DNA of 7,802 nt from Dehalococcoidia bacterium UBA6495. Its GTDB lineage: Bacteria > Chloroflexota > Dehalococcoidia > Lucifugimonadales > UBA826. This document shows, piece by piece, positions 6,508-7,802 of this stretch. Position 1 is the first letter of the stretch; every line of letters starts with the position of its first letter. Location: contig DJMH01000039.1 of NCBI GenBank assembly GCA_002435305.1, positions 1-7,802 of the forward strand, given 5' to 3'. The notes under the pieces were generated by a model, which did not search any database, was not told the origin of the DNA, and was given only the letters and a program-made list of their open reading frames with translations. Both the position numbers and the translations under genes were made by a program.

Positions 6508-7308
6508 TTATATTATTTTCTCTTCTCGTAGTTTAAGTGCTAGCAACCTTCCAGAGTCAGCTTCATCTTCCCCTTCTATAATTTGACATTCCCTATCGCT
6601 AGCAGGCACGAAGAGTTCAGATAGGGTCAAAGCCGGAGACACATCTGACTCCGAGAGATCTAGATCATTTAAAGTCCATGTTTCAGGAGTCTTTCTACTT
6701 GCTTGCATGATTCCCCTTAGGGTGGGATATCTTGGTTGACCTATCTCATTATTGACCGTAATAAGGCATGGTAAAGGGGCCTCGAACACTTCATATCCGT
6801 CTGAACGTGAACTAGCTACCGTGACGGTTCCGTCGCCTAAATCTATGCTCCTGGCCTCTGATAGGCAGGCTACTCCTAGCATTTCTGAAATTCCGAGAGG
6901 CACGTGAGCATTGTCCCAATCCGATGCTTGTTGTCCGCAAATGATAATATCTGCCTCTCCTGTTTTCTCAATAGCCTTCGAAAGTACGGTTGCGGTGCCT
7001 AATGCATCCAGATTTTCAGCAGCAGGATCTTGAATTAGAATCATTTGATCGGCACCCATGGATAGGGGCTTTTTCATAACATCCATCACAAAATCGTTCC
7101 CCACGGATATTACTGTGATAGTGGCATCACCAGCGGCCTCTTTTATTTTCAAAGCCGCCTCTACTGCGTTTTCACAGAACCCGTTAACCACAGGTGGAAT
7201 GCCCTGGGCTGGGACGACTCTCTTAGCTGCCTCATCAACATTAAAGGCAGACAGTGGAGTTTCTGGGTCCATTACCTGTTTGGCACAGACAATGATGTTT
7301 AAAGACAT
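6508..7308 (-). CDS. etfB: Electron transfer flavoprotein subunit beta
   Basis: This is the partner of EtfA in the ETF heterodimer; in this family the beta subunit holds AMP, or a second FAD in electron-bifurcating types. The 266-residue protein starts IIVCAKQVMDPE and continues with FCENAVEAALKIKE (44-57), the nucleotide-site stretch GQQASDWDNAHVPLG (125-139), and the beta-subunit signature VNNEIGQPRYPTLRG followed by IMQASRK (185-206). The end (IIEGEDEADSGRLLALKLREEKII) matches the usual C-terminal helix. AGGAG six to seven bases before the ATG is a strong ribosome site. It is the first gene of the minus-strand cluster, with recognisable promoter elements 40-110 bases upstream. The sequence alone does not settle whether this ETF is of the simple or the bifurcating kind. 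No NADH-type partner or ETF dehydrogenase is nearby. Confidence 0.95.
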   Translation of the reverse strand: MSLNIIVCAKQVMDPETPLSAFNVDEAAKRVVPAQGIPPVVNGFCENAVEAALKIKEAAGDATITVISVGNDFVMDVMKKPLSMGADQMILIQDPAAENLDALGTATVLSKAIEKTGEADIIICGQQASDWDNAHVPLGISEMLGVACLSEARSIDLGDGTVTVASSRSDGYEVFEAPLPCLITVNNEIGQPRYPTLRGIMQASRKTPETWTLNDLDLSESDVSPALTLSELFVPASDRECQIIEGEDEADSGRLLALKLREEKII

Positions 7309-7338
7309 GGGTTACTCCTAATTATTAATAGTCAAATT

Positions 7339-7354
7339 ATTTGTCTAGACTAAT
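7339..7354. promoter_or_regulatory. Near-perfect 16-bp palindrome, possible operator of the etfB cluster
   Basis: The 16 bases are ATTTGTCTAGACTAAT, symmetric except for one mismatched pair around the perfect core GTCTAGAC. It touches the TATAAT of the nearer promoter and spans its expected start point, a usual place for a repressor site. A second small inverted repeat, CAAAT-T-ATTTG (7333-7343), overlaps it. The regulator is unknown. Confidence 0.35.
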
Positions 7355-7382
7355 TATACGTAGCCCTTATTGAAAGAGCCAA
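7353..7382 (-). promoter_or_regulatory. Candidate second promoter for etfB
   Basis: On the minus strand, TTGGCT (7382-7377, four of six matches to TTGACA) is followed after 18 bases by a perfect TATAAT (7358-7353). The start would fall near 7346, giving a leader of about 38 bases before etfB. It is weaker than the upstream promoter because of its -35 box. Confidence 0.4.
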
Positions 7383-7390
7383 ACTGGGTC

Positions 7391-7420
7391 AATATAGCAA
7401 CGCTTACCAATAGGTGTCAA
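7391..7420 (-). promoter_or_regulatory. Candidate main sigma70-type promoter of the etfB cluster
   Basis: On the minus strand a perfect TTGACA (7420-7415) is followed after 18 bases by TATATT (7396-7391). The -10 box is preceded by TGC, which makes it an extended -10 element. Transcription would start near 7384 and leave a leader of about 76 bases before the etfB ATG. This is the best promoter match I saw in the window. Confidence 0.55.
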
Positions 7421-7748
7421 TTCTATTTGTATTTTATATTTCACCCCTAAAATTTTTGTGTTTGTAGAAATAATAGGGAAGGAAAAAAAGAGGTTTTAAA
7501 AAATAGAATTCAAGAAATTTTCCTAATATGACACTATAAAACCACTGAATTAATACAAAATTAAACAAAAAATTAGATATAAACACTTGACTTTTTTTTG
7601 ACAAGTATAAGAAAATACCTAACAATAGTATAGAAACATGTTGAAATAGATGAACCCCTCTGCCTGTTTTAACAAAAAATCTGGAGACTCAACTAAATAG
7701 CAGCGTGTATTAATTTTTAGGAATACATGGTGATGAGAGGTATTAAAT
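7421..7748. other. Strongly AT-rich non-coding divergent spacer
   Basis: This stretch lies between the promoter region of the minus-strand cluster and the gene start at the right edge. It is dominated by A and T runs. A 63-codon minus-strand frame here (7625-7434) is only Phe, Leu, Tyr and Lys rich and looks like a by-product of composition. I saw no tRNA, repeat array or clear terminator. A possible plus-strand promoter is TTGACA (7598-7603) with AACAAT (7621-7626) at 17-base spacing. Confidence 0.5.
7598..7626 (+). promoter_or_regulatory. Weak candidate promoter for the right-edge plus-strand gene
   Basis: A perfect TTGACA is followed after 17 bases by AACAAT, which matches TATAAT at four of six positions. 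The leader to the ATG at 7749 would be about 115 bases. The AT-rich background makes chance matches likely. Confidence 0.25.
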
Positions 7749-7802
7749 ATGGTGATACAAACAACAAACCCTTTTGCCCCCGCAAAACCGAGAGTCCCTC
7801 TT
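7749..7802 (+). CDS. Start of an unidentified plus-strand gene (runs off right edge)
   Basis: ATG at 7749 opens a frame of 18 codons to the window end (MVIQTTNPFAPAKPRVPL). GAGAGG (7735-7740) lies eight bases upstream as a ribosome site. Base composition changes from AT-rich spacer to GC-richer codons exactly here, which supports coding. Too little is present to assign a family. An overlapping frame from ATG 7727 is also open but gives a less protein-like sequence and lacks a ribosome site. The gene is divergent from etfB, so the spacer may control both. Confidence 0.45.
   Translation, partial: MVIQTTNPFAPAKPRVPL

Noticed and set aside
7434..7625. 63-codon minus-strand frame rich in Phe, Leu and Tyr
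   Set aside because: It lies in very AT-rich spacer, has no ribosome site, and its composition follows from A/T runs. It also sits upstream of the promoter region.
7309..7748. tRNA, riboswitch or CRISPR array in the spacer
   Set aside because: I found no cloverleaf, no regularly spaced repeats, and only a short leader of about 76 bases before etfB.

Overview
The window reads as one compact bacterial gene block, nearly all of it on the minus strand. Read 5' to 3' on that strand the order is etfB (fixA-type), etfA (fixB-type), a short unrecognised gene, npdG (F420-dependent NADP reductase), an exported membrane-anchored gluzincin-type protease, def (peptide deformylase), cca (HD-domain tRNA nucleotidyltransferase) and the 5' part of secD, which runs off the left edge. 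The genes are separated by about 75 bases or less, and cca and secD overlap by 8 bases. No terminator-like hairpin with a T-tract was seen between them, so they may be read as one long transcript or as a few overlapping ones.

Organism: the DNA is moderately AT-rich and the genes are tightly packed. Non-ATG starts are frequent: TTG for secD, def and the protease, and GTG for the small gene. The F420 enzyme limits the source to lineages that make coenzyme F420, such as Actinobacteria, Chloroflexota, some Proteobacteria and archaea. Bacterial def, cca and secD rule out archaea. A 'peptidase MA'-type protein with a C-terminal membrane anchor, together with F420 and an ETF, fits an uncultured marine Chloroflexota of the SAR202/Dehalococcoidia type best. 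This is inference from gene content, not proof.

Region by region: bases 1-833 hold the N-terminal part of SecD, with one membrane helix and the start of the first extracytoplasmic domain. Bases 826-2893 hold two RNA/protein-maturation genes (cca, def). Bases 2969-4234 hold the exported metalloprotease. Bases 4270-7308 hold a redox group of npdG, the unknown gene, etfA and etfB. Bases 7309-7748 are a non-coding divergent spacer, strongly AT-rich beyond about 7421. It carries a good sigma70-type promoter reading into etfB, a second weaker one, and a near-perfect palindrome at the expected transcription start. The last 54 bases look like the start of a plus-strand gene that leaves the window.

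Functional picture: EtfAB takes electrons from flavin dehydrogenases and passes them to a quinone or another acceptor, while NpdG exchanges hydride between NADPH and F420. Their placement in one cluster suggests co-regulated redox metabolism, with the 148-residue unknown protein as a possible accessory. The downstream half is housekeeping: protein N-terminus maturation, tRNA 3'-end maturation and protein export. No mobile element, CRISPR array, rRNA or tRNA gene was recognised.
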